Assembly: GCA_947497175.1 (NCBI GenBank)
Contig: CANMFM010000012.1
Coordinates: 1-64,000, forward strand
Direction: 5' to 3'
Length of the DNA stretch: 64,000 nucleotides
Origin: an uncultured Aquimarina sp.
GTDB taxonomy: Bacteria > Bacteroidota > Bacteroidia > Flavobacteriales > Flavobacteriaceae
The translations under genes were made by a program, and so were the position numbers. Positions 1 through 10,900 of this stretch are shown here, one piece after another. Under the pieces are notes generated by a model, which did no database searches, was not told where the DNA came from, and saw only the letters and a program-made list of their open reading frames with translations. Position 1 is the first letter of the stretch, and each line of letters opens with the position of its first letter.

Positions 1-1346
1 CCTGACGGCGTATTTCCTCCAGATGCGCTAATACTTGTTGTTGGTGCGGTAGTATCTGTCGGTGGAGGAGGAGTTCCTGTGGTATTATTAGATCGATAGC
101 GATAATCTTGTCTTGGTTCTCCAATTCCTGTAAAACGCCCTTTGGTAGAGGCATTACCCCCCGCTGCTCTCCACTCAAAATGGATATGATCCCCTGTAGA
201 TCCTCCTGTGGTTCCTTCTTTTGCAATGATTTGCCCCCTACTTACAGATTGTCCCTGGCTCACCAAAAGGGTTTTGTTATGGGCGTAATAGGTTCTTGTG
301 CCATCGCTATGACGTATAATCACTAATCTTCCATAACCGCTACTTAAACTTCCGCTTACTCCAGAAAAAGACACCACTCCACTTGCCGAGGCTCTCACAT
401 TTTGATCACTTGATAACGATGTAGCAAAGTCTACCGCAGCATATCCATGATGACCGCCAGGCCCAAATCGATTGCACCTACCTATAAAGGTATGCGAACC
501 CACAGGACCTGGGGTACCATGTCTCGAAACACATAGGTCTACGCCTGCATCCCATGGCAGATAGTAGCTTAGGTTTGAAAATTTGGCAGTTTGTTTTTTA
601 TGGTTCTGATTTATACGATTTTTCCATCCTATGATTTGAAGATATTCACCTTTTGCCCTAGTAATCTTTTTTGTTTTTTTAGTCTTTATATCATACTCTA
701 AAATGATGTCTGTATTGCCATGTAAAAGATCAACATTTTGATCCATAGAACTTAAGAAATAAAGTCGATCTCTCATTGGAGAAAGCAAGGGTGTCCTCAT
801 ATACTGAAAAGGAATTTTCAAACTTTCGAAAGTCTTAGATTTTAGATCCAATATCCATATCCCTTTATGCTCATCTGCAGTATCAAGAAAAATTCCTTCT
901 ACATATATTTTATTAGGATCATCAGTCCATGCTATAGGTTTAAATGCAATTTCTGTTCTTCTATCATTTTTTTTATTTATGAGAATACTTTTCTTTCCTT
1001 GTGATGTATTTATTTTGTTTAGTTTAAAAGCTCCGCCTATTTGTTCTCTCTCGAGATACACCCATAAATTTGAATCAAAAGGGCTTTGTAGTCCTTGAAA
1101 AAAGTCATATTCTTCTGTGACCTTCAAATCTTTTGAAATTTGATTGGCATAATAAGCGATGTTGTCTAAAGATAAGAGCTGCTCTGGTGTGCTGCTTGTT
1201 TTTTTGTCTTGAAGTAAACTAAGTTTTTGTTCTGATGTATTTATAATAAATACTTCTTGATTTTTCTGAATCATGAGTTCTTGAGAGTGCACTGCAGAAG
1301 TAAAAAGCAAAAGAAGCAATGCACATTTTTGTGTAAATGTTTTCAT
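1..1346 (-). CDS. M23 family metallopeptidase, 3' end outside the window
   Basis: Reading back from an ATG at 1346, the frame stays open to the left edge (about 448 residues), so the C-terminus is missing. A signal peptide (MKTFTQKCALLLLLFTSAVH) is followed by about 220 residues of TolB/propeller-like beta sequence. A LytM/M23 domain lies at about residues 285-400, with the zinc-binding HGYAAVD near 298 and the HIHFEW (HxH) motif near 386. It then runs into a Pro/Thr-rich linker (TGTPPPPTDTTAPT) that probably leads to a further extracellular domain. M23 enzymes cut peptidoglycan cross-bridges or other Gly-rich peptides; this one should act in the periplasm or outside the cell. The family call is secure; the propeller assignment is by sequence feel only. 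Confidence 0.88.
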   Translation of the reverse strand, partial: MKTFTQKCALLLLLFTSAVHSQELMIQKNQEVFIINTSEQKLSLLQDKKTSSTPEQLLSLDNIAYYANQISKDLKVTEEYDFFQGLQSPFDSNLWVYLEREQIGGAFKLNKINTSQGKKSILINKKNDRRTEIAFKPIAWTDDPNKIYVEGIFLDTADEHKGIWILDLKSKTFESLKIPFQYMRTPLLSPMRDRLYFLSSMDQNVDLLHGNTDIILEYDIKTKKTKKITRAKGEYLQIIGWKNRINQNHKKQTAKFSNLSYYLPWDAGVDLCVSRHGTPGPVGSHTFIGRCNRFGPGGHHGYAAVDFATSLSSDQNVRASASGVVSFSGVSGSLSSGYGRLVIIRHSDGTRTYYAHNKTLLVSQGQSVSRGQIIAKEGTTGGSTGDHIHFEWRAAGGNASTKGRFTGIGEPRQDYRYRSNNTTGTPPPPTDTTAPTTSISASGGNTPS

Positions 1347-1680
1347 TTTAGGTGTGAGTTTGTAATTATGATTAGTTAATCGTTAAATGTGTCTAGGGAT
1401 TTAGAAATAGGGTGTAAGTGGAAATCAGCAAAAAAGGGTTTTAAGGATTTGCAGAAAAGAATTTGGTTCAATTAAAAATGGATTTAATGAACATTGAAGT
1501 AGTGTTTATTTTTTTCATGAGTTTGATTTAGGTTAGAGACATTATTGTGTTCTTAACACTAAAATTACTTATACTCAATTCCAAAAAAAATAGGCACATG
1601 TCCTTATTTCTATAAAAGGCTCAAATTGTCGGACGAATTGCTTGATCTGTTTTTGTAAGAATAATCTAAATAATCGCTCT
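1347..1680. other. Intergenic region, nothing recognised
   Basis: This gap lies between two minus-strand genes and should carry the M23 gene promoter. I see no open reading frame with coding character, no strong hairpin and no clear TAnnTTTG element on the minus strand. Confidence 0.5.
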
Positions 1681-2361
1681 TTAAAACATTGGAATACTTG
1701 GTGGTATTATTTCATTTTTTAGCTCTATTGCATACTTTAACAGAGCATTGCTTCCATGTAGACCTAACTTATTACAAATATTTTGACGATGATTTTTAAT
1801 GGTTTTTATGCTTTTGTAAAATTCTAGCGCAATCTCTTTATTGGTTTTTCCCTGTGCAACCTGTTGAAGAATAGTAATTTCTGTTTTAGATAGTTTTTTA
1901 AGAGGATTGTGTTTTTTTATTAGATCAACATCTGTGTCCTCTTCATACCATTTTTCTCTAAACCTTTTGCTTATATAAGGTTTGTTATGTATAGCTCTCC
2001 ATGCAGATTTTTTCATGCTTTCTACCGTATCAGCTTTATATATTATCCACTTGATTTCAAGAGTTTTAAGAGTGCTTTTGAGTTGATCATCCAAATCAAA
2101 AGTCATGATAACTATTTTAGTATTATGTGCGTGAGCTTTGGTAAATGTTGCTAGCTCGATACCCGAGTTGTTAGAGTTTAATGTGGCATCAATCACTATA
2201 AAATGTGGTTGAAGATCTATTATAGCTTGTCTTAATTTATTAAGATCACTTATATTATCGTGTAGTTTAAATTTAAGATCTTTCGGAGCTTCAAGCATGG
2301 CTCTTATTCCCAATCTTTTTAAAGGATCGTCATAAGCCACGATTACATCAAATTCTCTCAT
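1681..2361 (-). CDS. Response regulator, NarL/FixJ type (LuxR HTH)
   Basis: 226 residues. The N-terminal receiver domain (about 1-125) has the acidic pair in VIVAYDDPL and the likely phosphoacceptor Asp in IVIDATL near residue 58. The C-terminal LuxR-type helix-turn-helix starts at about 158 (LSKTEITILQQVAQGKTNKE, then KTIKNHRQNICNKLGL). It should bind DNA as a phosphorylation-controlled dimer. No histidine kinase is next to it in an operon; the nearest, at 3460-5493, has its own LytTR partner, so this one looks orphan. Family call is firm, target genes unknown. Confidence 0.9.
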   Translation of the reverse strand: MREFDVIVAYDDPLKRLGIRAMLEAPKDLKFKLHDNISDLNKLRQAIIDLQPHFIVIDATLNSNNSGIELATFTKAHAHNTKIVIMTFDLDDQLKSTLKTLEIKWIIYKADTVESMKKSAWRAIHNKPYISKRFREKWYEEDTDVDLIKKHNPLKKLSKTEITILQQVAQGKTNKEIALEFYKSIKTIKNHRQNICNKLGLHGSNALLKYAIELKNEIIPPSIPMF

Positions 2362-2735
2362 GATTCGATTAGGTTAATTAGATTCAAAAACAAACTATAT
2401 GGCTCAATATAGTTTTGTTAATATAGTAATATTTAACAAAAAAAATATAGAATGTTTATTTTCAATATGTTTTTATTGAAAGAATTTAGTAAAATCTTAT
2501 AATTATGCAATAGTGAATTTATAAATCATCTGTTTAGATACATGACTATATCATTTTTGCCAATGGTTGTCATTATGAAATCACTCTCTTATTGTTAAAA
2601 TTTGTATAATCAAATTTTCGAATATCATCATAAACGGGCTGTTTATCGATTGAAATTAGAGAAGTAATAATTCTGTGTTGAATTAAGGTTTGTATTTAGA
2701 GGAAATAGAGCACATACTCAAATTTTAATTTAAGC
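2362..2735. other. Intergenic region, nothing recognised
   Basis: A very AT-rich gap upstream of the LuxR-type regulator and downstream of the LytTR gene. It contains short repeats of the AATATAGT kind near 2407-2430, no plausible coding frame and no convincing terminator. Confidence 0.5.
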
Positions 2736-3491
2736 TTATTTTAAAGAAAACCTTTTAAAGGTATCTTCTTTTCTTGATTTGGAAATAGATAATATTTTTC
2801 CATCTTGCATCTCGATACTACCTCCATCAGTTCTTTTTATTCTTCGTATGTGCTTAGGATTAATTAATATCGAATTGTGAATGCGCATAAAGTCAAAGTT
2901 ATGTAATAATTCTACATAAAATTTTAAATGTTTAGAGCCAAGTATTTTTCTTTTGTCGGTAATGTTAATCTCAGTATAGCTTCCATCTGCGATACAATAT
3001 AAAATATCATTTACATTGATCATTTCATATCCATTGCTGGTTGGTATAGCTATACTTTCTATGCTCTTTTGAGGAGAATCGATTTTCGAAATCACCTGTT
3101 TCGCATGGTATGTCAAAGCTTTGTTATTTATTGCTGTAAAGGCTCTATTAACAGCTCTTATTAAGCTTTCAATTGAAATGGGTTTTAATAAGTAGTCTAC
3201 TGCTTTGTAATCAAAAGCTTCAAGTGCATGATTATGAGCTGATACAAAAATAATTTCAAAGTTGATCTCCGGTATGCGTTTTAACAAATCAAAAATTGAC
3301 GAGCTACCTATTTGAATATCAAAGAACACCAGGTCTAATGTTGAATTGTGTATTATAGATTCTGCCTCTTCTAGACTGCTTCCTGTTGCTATCACCTTAA
3401 CTTGTGGACAAAACCTGTTCAGTAATTTATGTAAATTTTCAATACCACTGGGCTCATCATCAATAAGCATTGTTTGTATTTTTTGTATCAT
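2736..3491 (-). CDS. LytTR family response regulator
   Basis: 251 residues. The receiver domain (1-120) has the acidic cluster in MLIDDEPSG, the phospho-Asp in LVFFDIQIG and the conserved Lys in VDYLLKPIS. A LytTR DNA-binding domain follows (about 150-250; NDILYCIADGSYTEI, FMRIHNSILINPKHI). The start lies inside the 3' end of the sensor-kinase gene (32-nt overlap), which implies translational coupling and a true two-component pair with that kinase. Typical Bacteroidota LytS/LytR-like system; regulon not visible here. Confidence 0.93.
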   Translation of the reverse strand: MIQKIQTMLIDDEPSGIENLHKLLNRFCPQVKVIATGSSLEEAESIIHNSTLDLVFFDIQIGSSSIFDLLKRIPEINFEIIFVSAHNHALEAFDYKAVDYLLKPISIESLIRAVNRAFTAINNKALTYHAKQVISKIDSPQKSIESIAIPTSNGYEMINVNDILYCIADGSYTEINITDKRKILGSKHLKFYVELLHNFDFMRIHNSILINPKHIRRIKRTDGGSIEMQDGKILSISKSRKEDTFKRFSLK

Positions 3492-5493
3492 TTTTTTTCT
3501 GAATTGGCAGTTGTAAAATTACTCGTGTACCCAATGCTTTTTTATTTGACCCATATAGATCTTCAATTTTATAATCTATACTAGAATATCCATTTTCCTT
3601 TAAAATTTTTATTCGTTGTTTTGTATTGGTAGTAGCCAGTGATAGATGTTTATCTATTTTTTGTTGTTTAATTTTTGATGAAGCCTCTCTACCTATCCCA
3701 TTATCCTCTACAGTACAAGTTATAAAATATTCTTCATTTGACCTACTATGAATAATATTCTTGTCTAAGGTTACCTTTACTTTTCCACCGATTTTTCTAT
3801 TTAAAACACCATGAATGATAGCGTTCTCTACGATAGGTTGTAAAATCATTGCAGGAACTAGCATTCCTTCTTCTGGGATTTCAAAGTTAATCTCTTCACT
3901 ATATTCAATTTTATCTCTGAAGCGCAATTTTTCAAGATCTATATAAATACGAATTAACTCCATCTCTTTATGAAGCTCGATGAACGATTTCTTGGAGTTC
4001 TCTAATATGAGTCTTATAGATTCTGAAAACTTAATGATATAGTTATAAGCTTCATATGTATCAGATTTTAATATGTAATTTTGAACTCCATTTAAAGCAT
4101 TGAAAATAAAATGAGGATTCATCTGGTTACGTAATGCATGAAGTTCGCTTTCTATCAATTTTTGTTTGTTTTCTGCAATTATGGCCCTGTTCCTAAATGT
4201 ATAGAACCAAAACCCTATAAGTAGTAAAATTGCAATGATAACTGCTATGCCTATGTAGATACTATATTCTTTCTTTATATTAATTTCACTTTTTGCTTTT
4301 TCCTCAGAAAGCTCGCTGATTTCTTGATTTTTTTCACTTAACATTTTTTCCGACTCAATAGCATTTAACTGCTTAACAGTTTCTACATTAATTACACTGT
4401 CTTTGTATTTCACATACTCCTTGTAATAAAATAATGCTTCGTCAAATTTCTCTTGCTTTTGTCTCAACTCGTACATAGCTTGGTTACAGACTTCTAATCC
4501 TAGCATAAATTTGTTTTCTTTTGCAGATGACAGGCAATCCTGTAGAACATTTTCTGCATTTCTATATTGTTTGGTTCCAACATAAGAAACTCCTAAGGTG
4601 TGTAATGTGCTGATTATATAAAACGGTTCAACTTTTATTTTTTTGTAAAGATCAATGGCTTCTTTAGAATATTTTACTCCTTTATTGTATTCTTTTTTCA
4701 GATAGTAAGCATAGGCTATATTGCTTTTGGCTTGTGCTATTCTAATTTCATAGTTTAAAGAATCGGCTATTTTTAAAGCTTTAAGATAATAACGTAATGC
4801 ATTGTCATAATTTTTTTCATCCAAAGAAAGGTTACCTAGATTAAGGTTAGGTGCCAATGACAGCCCTCTGGAGTTTTTGATTGAGTTTCCAATAGTAATT
4901 GCCTCTTCTAAATACTTTTTGGCTTTTTCTGTATGACCAAAACTTGAATATACGTTAGATACATTATTATACAAACTATAATATATAAGATCTGTTTTAT
5001 GATTTTTTAATAGATCAATACCTTTAAGATATACTTTTAATGCTTCTTCATAATTATTAGAATCCTCATATAATGCACCAACGCCATTTAGGGCAATAGC
5101 AATATTTATACTATCCTTTATATGTTCGTAATTTTTTGCAGCATTCAACAAGTTTTCTATGGCTTCAGTCTTTTTATTTTTTCCTTCGTTTGCAATACCT
5201 ATATAATGATATGATTTTGCTATATCAAAGGTGTCTTTTCGTAATTTCGCAACTTGAAGTGCCAACTCTGAGTATTTTAACAGGGAGTCATAGCTTTTTT
5301 TATAAAATTTATCTATTAGGCTGTCTAATCGCTTTTGCTCTTTTAACAGGGTATTATCACTCTGAAACGCTAACAACCCTGACAATTTTTCTTGGGCATT
5401 CGCAGAAATTGAAGCAGACAATGATAATATCAGGTATAATATGATATGCATTACCACCAGATATGCACTATTTAGGTTTGTAAACGTAAACAT
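3460..5493 (-). CDS. TPR-containing sensor histidine kinase (LytS-like His_kinase)
   Basis: 677 residues. A signal peptide ending in ASISANAQ is followed by TPR repeats at about 70-370 (for example ALKVYLKGIDLL, KAKKYLEEAITIGNSI), a coiled coil near 375-405 and one membrane helix (IGIAVIIAILLLIGFWFY). The cytoplasmic His_kinase block has LRNQMNPHFIFNALNG with the phosphorylated His near 460. The ATPase domain shows the N box (IVENAIIHGV) and G1 box (VEDNGIGRE). The TPR region therefore lies outside the inner membrane and probably senses a protein or peptide. The start at 5493 has a second candidate at 5451, which gives a shorter signal peptide. Partner: the overlapping LytTR regulator. Confidence 0.92.
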   Translation of the reverse strand: MFTFTNLNSAYLVVMHIILYLILSLSASISANAQEKLSGLLAFQSDNTLLKEQKRLDSLIDKFYKKSYDSLLKYSELALQVAKLRKDTFDIAKSYHYIGIANEGKNKKTEAIENLLNAAKNYEHIKDSINIAIALNGVGALYEDSNNYEEALKVYLKGIDLLKNHKTDLIYYSLYNNVSNVYSSFGHTEKAKKYLEEAITIGNSIKNSRGLSLAPNLNLGNLSLDEKNYDNALRYYLKALKIADSLNYEIRIAQAKSNIAYAYYLKKEYNKGVKYSKEAIDLYKKIKVEPFYIISTLHTLGVSYVGTKQYRNAENVLQDCLSSAKENKFMLGLEVCNQAMYELRQKQEKFDEALFYYKEYVKYKDSVINVETVKQLNAIESEKMLSEKNQEISELSEEKAKSEINIKKEYSIYIGIAVIIAILLLIGFWFYTFRNRAIIAENKQKLIESELHALRNQMNPHFIFNALNGVQNYILKSDTYEAYNYIIKFSESIRLILENSKKSFIELHKEMELIRIYIDLEKLRFRDKIEYSEEINFEIPEEGMLVPAMILQPIVENAIIHGVLNRKIGGKVKVTLDKNIIHSRSNEEYFITCTVEDNGIGREASSKIKQQKIDKHLSLATTNTKQRIKILKENGYSSIDYKIEDLYGSNKKALGTRVILQLPIQKKNDTKNTNNAY

Positions 5494-5724
5494 CTAAGCA
5501 GATTGTTATTTATGTAAATATAGAATACAAACTTGAATAAAAGTTTAATTATTAGCTCATTATTAATCCAAAGTGGTAAGTCTAACGATCGAAATTATCA
5601 ATTTATTTATCTAGAAAGTCCAACCATCAACCCATACAAGTAAAGCATTGATTTCTCATTGTATAGCGATAGGGGAGCTACTAGTTTTGTCCAAATTTAA
5701 AAACATAACTAAACTATTTTAACT

Positions 5725-6543
5725 ATGAAAACGATTCAATTATTATCATTACTCTTATTTGCCTTATTAGTGATTTCTTGCCAAAAAGATGATATAACTA
5801 AACATAATACTAAAACAAAAGCCCTTAGTGATGAGCAAGAAGAATTTTTGAGATCTTGGGAAGTAAATACAGGTAATACGTCTATTGAAAACATAGTTCA
5901 TCCTGACGGTATCACTAAAGAATATTTAGTGTCTGGAGATATTACAATTCCTATAACAGAATTTAAGATTTGGAAAAAAAATAAGAATGAAAATAGAAGC
6001 AAACAATATCGTTCAAGATATACAGTTGCGCCACAACATCGAACTATTACGATATTAGCCTCAAACTCAGGAAACGGTGCGTTAACCTTTAAGATGAGAA
6101 CCGCCCTTGCTCAAGCTGTCAATAACTACAATAACCTAGGTACATCATTAAAATTTAACCTCAAATATAGTGGAGATAATTCTCAGGACATGGTGGTTTA
6201 TAGGTATTTTGATAGTGGTGCCGGAGGAGATGCAAGCTTTCCGGGTAGTAGTGGAAGACCGGGTAAATGGATAAGAATTAAGAGCGGATCAGAGAGATTA
6301 ACCATTGATGCGTTAGAGCATTTGATGACTCATGAGATTGGTCATGCAGTAGGGTTAAGGCATCAGGATTTTAGGACAAGATGGACCTGTGGTGGTGGAA
6401 ATTCTGAGAATGGTTATATTGCTTTAATACCTGGGACACCAACTTCCGAAAGAGAACCTTCGGTTATGAAAGCCTGTTTCAGTGGAAATGAAGATGGCGA
6501 ATTTACTGCTTCAGATAAAAAGGCGCTTAGAGCCTTATATTAG
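5725..6543 (+). CDS. M57-type HEIGH metalloprotease, lipoprotein
   Basis: 272 residues. It begins with a lipoprotein signal (LLFALLVISC followed by QKDD), so it should be anchored by a lipidated Cys near residue 19. The zinc site HEIGHAVGLRH at about 203-213 fits the metzincin pattern HExxHxxGxxH, and a Met in EPSVMKACF downstream may form the Met-turn. This matches the 'dual-action HEIGH' M57 peptidases that are frequent in Flavobacteriaceae. Substrate unknown. It is monocistronic: a divergent 231-nt gap precedes it and a hairpin terminator follows. Confidence 0.88.
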   Translation: MKTIQLLSLLLFALLVISCQKDDITKHNTKTKALSDEQEEFLRSWEVNTGNTSIENIVHPDGITKEYLVSGDITIPITEFKIWKKNKNENRSKQYRSRYTVAPQHRTITILASNSGNGALTFKMRTALAQAVNNYNNLGTSLKFNLKYSGDNSQDMVVYRYFDSGAGGDASFPGSSGRPGKWIRIKSGSERLTIDALEHLMTHEIGHAVGLRHQDFRTRWTCGGGNSENGYIALIPGTPTSEREPSVMKACFSGNEDGEFTASDKKALRALY

Positions 6544-6578
6544 AGGTGCCTATGAAACAAATTTAACTATGTAGAACT

Positions 6579-6613
6579 AAAATCCGAAAGTTCACTCCTT
6601 ACTTTCGGATTTT
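6579..6613 (+). terminator. Intrinsic terminator after the M57 gene
   Basis: A 12-bp perfect stem (AAAATCCGAAAG with CTTTCGGATTTT) and an 11-nt loop, followed by a T-rich run. It lies 36 nt after the protease stop codon. The A-run on the left would also make it work on the minus strand. Confidence 0.8.
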
Positions 6614-6756
6614 TTAATTTTTCCTTCAATTTCCTCAAATATGATTTCTTGTCCTAAGCCAATTTTCTCTAATCTTTCAAATACAGAAATAATTCTTTTG
6701 TGTACTTCGAATGAGTAAAAAAGTAATTGAATTTGAGTCGATTTATCCTTGAACAC
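6592..6756 (-). pseudogene. Small coding-like remnant, 54 codons
   Basis: The minus frame from a possible GTG at 6756 to a TGA at 6592 reads like real protein: amphipathic and Glu/Lys-rich, with IQLLFYSFEVHKRIISVFER and EIIFEEIEGKIKK. Upstream the frame closes within two codons (TAA) and there is no ATG, and the 3' end falls in the loop of the terminator hairpin. I read it as the surviving 3' part of a decayed gene, but a short GTG-initiated gene is possible. No function recognised. Confidence 0.4.
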
Positions 6757-6848
6757 TTTATTTTATTGAACAGGAAGAATAATCATGTGCTACGTTTTTT
6801 GTTGACGTTACAGTATTTTGAATTAAAGCAAACTAAAACTCTTGAAGG

Positions 6849-7439
6849 TCAAAGGGCGTTTTGAGCTTCCAGCCATCTGTAGGATCTGTAATAGGTTGTT
6901 TTCGAAAACCCGAATTTTTTACAAACATCATCCATCCGTATACCTGGATTTGTTTTTAAGTAATTTTTGATTTCGATGGTTTTTTGGATAGATTCATTTT
7001 TTGGTCTTGCGGGTCTACCAGACTTGACCTTTTTTGTATGGTATCTTCTGTTTTTCAAACCCTTTATGTTAAAAAGAATATCTTCATTTTCTAAAAGCTC
7101 AATTCCTTTTTTAGTTTTAAGCACTCTAGAGGTCAACGAAGCGATGGTGTTCTTATCATACTCTTGGATAAAATTATAGACAAAAATCGAAACCTCAAAC
7201 TTCTTATAATCTTGTACCAATATGCTGTCTCCTATCAATTCACGGATGACTGCTTGTTCTTCTTTAATAAAATTTTCTTCTTCTATTTTAGCTTTCTTTG
7301 TTCTCGATCGTTTTTTATCTGTTAAATTAAGACTATCTCGCCAATTTTTCTTTGCCAGAAATTTGGTAATAGCTTCTATCTCCTCTTCAGAGGCAAGACG
7401 CAATTCAAAATCGTATTTGTTTTTTAGGGTATTTATCAT
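6849..7439 (-). CDS. Unrecognised protein with putative C-terminal helix-turn-helix
   Basis: 196 residues, highly charged, no signal peptide or membrane segment. The N-terminal half is helical. A basic linker (KKVKSGRPARPKNES) precedes a C-terminal segment that reads as a winged or resolvase-like helix-turn-helix (GIRMDDVCKKFGFSKTTYYR). That layout suggests DNA binding, perhaps like the DNA-binding tail of a recombinase, but no catalytic residues of any recombinase were seen. It sits alone between the remnant at 6592-6756 and the secreted-protein cluster. Family not recognised. Confidence 0.65.
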   Translation of the reverse strand: MINTLKNKYDFELRLASEEEIEAITKFLAKKNWRDSLNLTDKKRSRTKKAKIEEENFIKEEQAVIRELIGDSILVQDYKKFEVSIFVYNFIQEYDKNTIASLTSRVLKTKKGIELLENEDILFNIKGLKNRRYHTKKVKSGRPARPKNESIQKTIEIKNYLKTNPGIRMDDVCKKFGFSKTTYYRSYRWLEAQNAL

Positions 7440-7962
7440 TGAAATCTATCATTAAAACGCCAAGATATTCATAATATCTATCAATACAAACGATTAGAAT
7501 AATCATTTAGAGATTCTAATGTGCATGAAGTAGTTCTGGTAATAAAACAAATACTACACCGGTTATACATAATATGTAGCCTTAAAATCTTTCAATTTCT
7601 ATAAGTCATAGAGATACGTTGAGTACCGATTAAAAAACAATCAAATTGTAGTTACCATACATAGAAAAGAAAGTTGTTTGTAAAAATTGGATGATACTGT
7701 TAAGACAGCGACTACCAGCAACACATTAAATTTTTGACCCAATGTCTTCATATCCATTTTGAAGAAATAGATCTGTTTATCATATAAATTAGAAGTGCCA
7801 AATTATAAATTGAACCTTTTTTAACACGATTCTTCCCTATTTTTCCACCTTAAAACTCAAAAAACCGAACCAATACCTTTCTAAAAGTTACAGCACCTAC
7901 TTAAAAAAGTATATGGGCTGGTTTTTAAGTTTCCTTTTATCACACAAACTTTTTTTTGCCTC
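7440..7962. other. Divergent intergenic region ahead of the secreted-protein cluster
   Basis: It separates the minus-strand gene ending its promoter side at 7439 from the start of the 20 kb plus-strand cluster at 7963. It should carry promoters for both sides. I found no perfect TAnnTTTG element, no long inverted repeat and no credible ORF. The last 50 nt before the start codon are T-rich and lack a Shine-Dalgarno sequence, as is usual in Bacteroidota. Confidence 0.45.
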
Positions 7963-10900
7963 ATGAAAACGAAACTGCTCCAAATTTTATTTTTAATTGT
8001 ACCTGTATTTCTGTATTCTAATTCTGAAAAAGATTCGTTAGCTGTTAAAACAATCAAAACAGAAGGAACATCAATTGAGAATAAAGCTGTTTCACAGTCT
8101 TTTCATTTTCCAAAACTTGATAAAAAGTTTCCTTTAAAAAATAATACGAAAACAATTACGACCCCTGAGTTTACTTTTGATAATATCTTAAAAGAGTTTC
8201 CTCAACCCGTAGAAAGTTTTAACGATTACACATCAGAAGCCGCTGAGGGTTTTAAGGAAATAGACAGCACTGGAAAATGGGTTTCAACGTTTAGTAATGA
8301 AGATATCCAGGTGCTGCCTGTTGGGATTAAGCACAAAATCAATGAAGTCGAGTATCAAATTGGTTTCATGAAAGCCAGTTTTACCAAAACATATACAGAA
8401 CTTGTTGTATTTGTAAAAGTTATTTTGCCTCAAACCGATAAAGATGGATTGCCGGTAGAACTCTTTTTTGGTTCTAATAATGTAAAACTTTCTCACCAGG
8501 GAGGGATCATAGGAGGAGGAGATCTTGTATTGCTTGGTGATATATTTATTCCGTTTAATAGTGGTAATTGGTTAATGATCTTAAAAGGAGGATTTGATTA
8601 TGAAAGTAGTGACATTGAAAATAAAACCTATATAACCATTGATTGTGATGGAGTTAAAGAAATGGCAATTGCAGGCGAAGTGCAATTTTCAAGAAACTTA
8701 ATCCTACCGGTCAAAGAAAATGGTGAAGAAGATACCAGGCCTACCATAACATATGAAGGTGCCTTAAAAGAATCCGTACAGATACCTAACCGTGTAAAAG
8801 GTGAATTTAATACTACCGGAACCAGCTGGAATGATCTTATTGTAGGAATAACACTTTCTCCTTTTGTTTTGGCTGGCGAAAAAGAGCATAAAGAAAAATT
8901 TATATTTTCTGCCAATAACGCGGTATTAGATTTTAGCGATCTGAGAACAGAAAATGTGGTTTTTCCAGACATGTATTATGAAAAAGGATGGCTAGATAAT
9001 GCGGATACGTGGCGGGGAGTATACATAGAATCTCTGGAAATTGGGTTGCCCACAGCCTTCAAAAAAAGAAATAATGCAAACAGAATCTCTTTTGAGGCCG
9101 CAAATCTGATTCTGGATAATCACGGTGTTTCAGGAAATTTTTCGGTAAATAATTTAATTCCAATTGACGAAGGCAGAACCTCAGAGTCAAATGCTTGGGC
9201 ATACTCAGTAGATAAAATGTCAATAGAACTGGTGTCAAATCATCTGGTAGGAGCCGCATTCGAAGGACAACTGATACTACCCATTTCTGATAAGGTGGCC
9301 AAAGCTGTTCAAAAACAGGACGATAGTATTCAAGAAAATAGGATAGGGCTAAAATATAAAGGTCTTATTTCTGAAGACGAGTTTATGATGCATGTAGAGA
9401 CTACAGATGCTGTGGATATAGACATGTTTAGTGCAAAAGCACAATTACTGCCAAACTCTGCAATAGAATTAGCAGTTGTTGATGGTAGCTTTAGGCCCAA
9501 AGCGATACTCAATGGTAGAATGGCGATTTCTGCGAGTCAGAAAAAATCACTAAAAGACGAAGGCGACGAAATTGTTAATGAGCAGGGTGAATATGTTCTT
9601 GATGAAGAAGGAAATAAAAAATTAGTCGAATTTAAAGGAATAGTATTCGAACGCTTGGTGCTACAAACAGAATCTCCTCTAATATCAGTAGATCGATTTG
9701 GGTATCAGGATAAAGTCGAACTGGCGGGGTTTCCGGTTTCGATCGCGAATATCGATCTAAGAGCTAATGATACCCAAGTGCAATTAGATTTTGACCTCAA
9801 TATCAATTTAATGGGAGAAAAAGACAAAGGATTTTCTTCTGAAACCCGATTAGGGATTAAAGGAAAAAATGACGCTTCAGAGTCGAAACAAAAATGGAAA
9901 TTTGATGGGGTAGAATTATCTGAAATAAAATTAGATGCTAATTTAGGTGCCATAGCATTTAAAGGGTCTTTATTTATTCGCGATAATGATTCTATATATG
10001 GTAATGGTTTTTCAGGAGATGTAACAGCTAAGTTTGGCGAACACCTGAAAGGAATAAAATCTACAGCTGTTTTTGGGAAGAAAGATTTTAGATATTGGTA
10101 CGTAGATGGCGCAGTGCATGGTTTAACATTGCCCTTTGGTCCTATGCAAATCACAGGATTTGCGGGGGGTGCATTTTATAGAATGACAAGAAAACCCGGT
10201 ACCGAAAAAGTATTTGCCCCTTCAGGAATCTCCTATATTCCCAGTAAAAATTCAAGACTTGGTCTAAAGGCGGCAACATTTGGTAAAGTAGGATCCGAAA
10301 AAGCAATTAGTTTCAATGCCGGTTTTGAAATATTGTTTAATAAAAACGGAGGGGTAAATAAACTTGGTTTTTACGGAGAGGCACAGATCATGAAACCTTT
10401 CGATTTTACAAATCCTTTTGAAGAATTAAAAAGTGAACTGGCAAGATTGGTAGACTATGATGTAGTTCACCAGACCATCGAAGTAGCAAATCAAATCGAA
10501 GACCATAAAGTAAGCAAAACATTCTTAGAAAGAGCAACAGATGAATACGATCTAAAACTCGATGGTAAAGCAACCATTAGTGGATATATGGGGATGGAGT
10601 TTGATTTTGCTAATGATTCTTTTCACGCTACCCTGGATTTATATGTAAATGCAGGAAAGTTTCTAAGGGGTATCGGAGAGAGAGGCAGAGCAGGATGGGC
10701 AGAGATGAAAGTATCTAAAGACGAATGGTTTTTTTATATGGGAACTCCCAAAAATCGCATTGGTCTTAAAATGGGTGTAGGACCAATTTCTGCAGGTGTT
10801 TCGGGATATTTTATGACCGGATCTAAAATATTAGATAGCCCGCCACCACCGCCTCAGGTTGCAGAAATTTTAGGAGTTGACGCTAGTTCATTAGATTATA

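Noticed and set aside
108..326. 72-codon plus-strand ORF at the left edge
   Set aside because: It lies antisense to the M23 catalytic domain, whose motifs and open frame are clear; composition is unlike a real gene.
5136..5444. 102-codon plus-strand ORF
   Set aside because: Antisense to the TPR part of the histidine kinase; hydrophobic, Cys/Phe-rich shadow.
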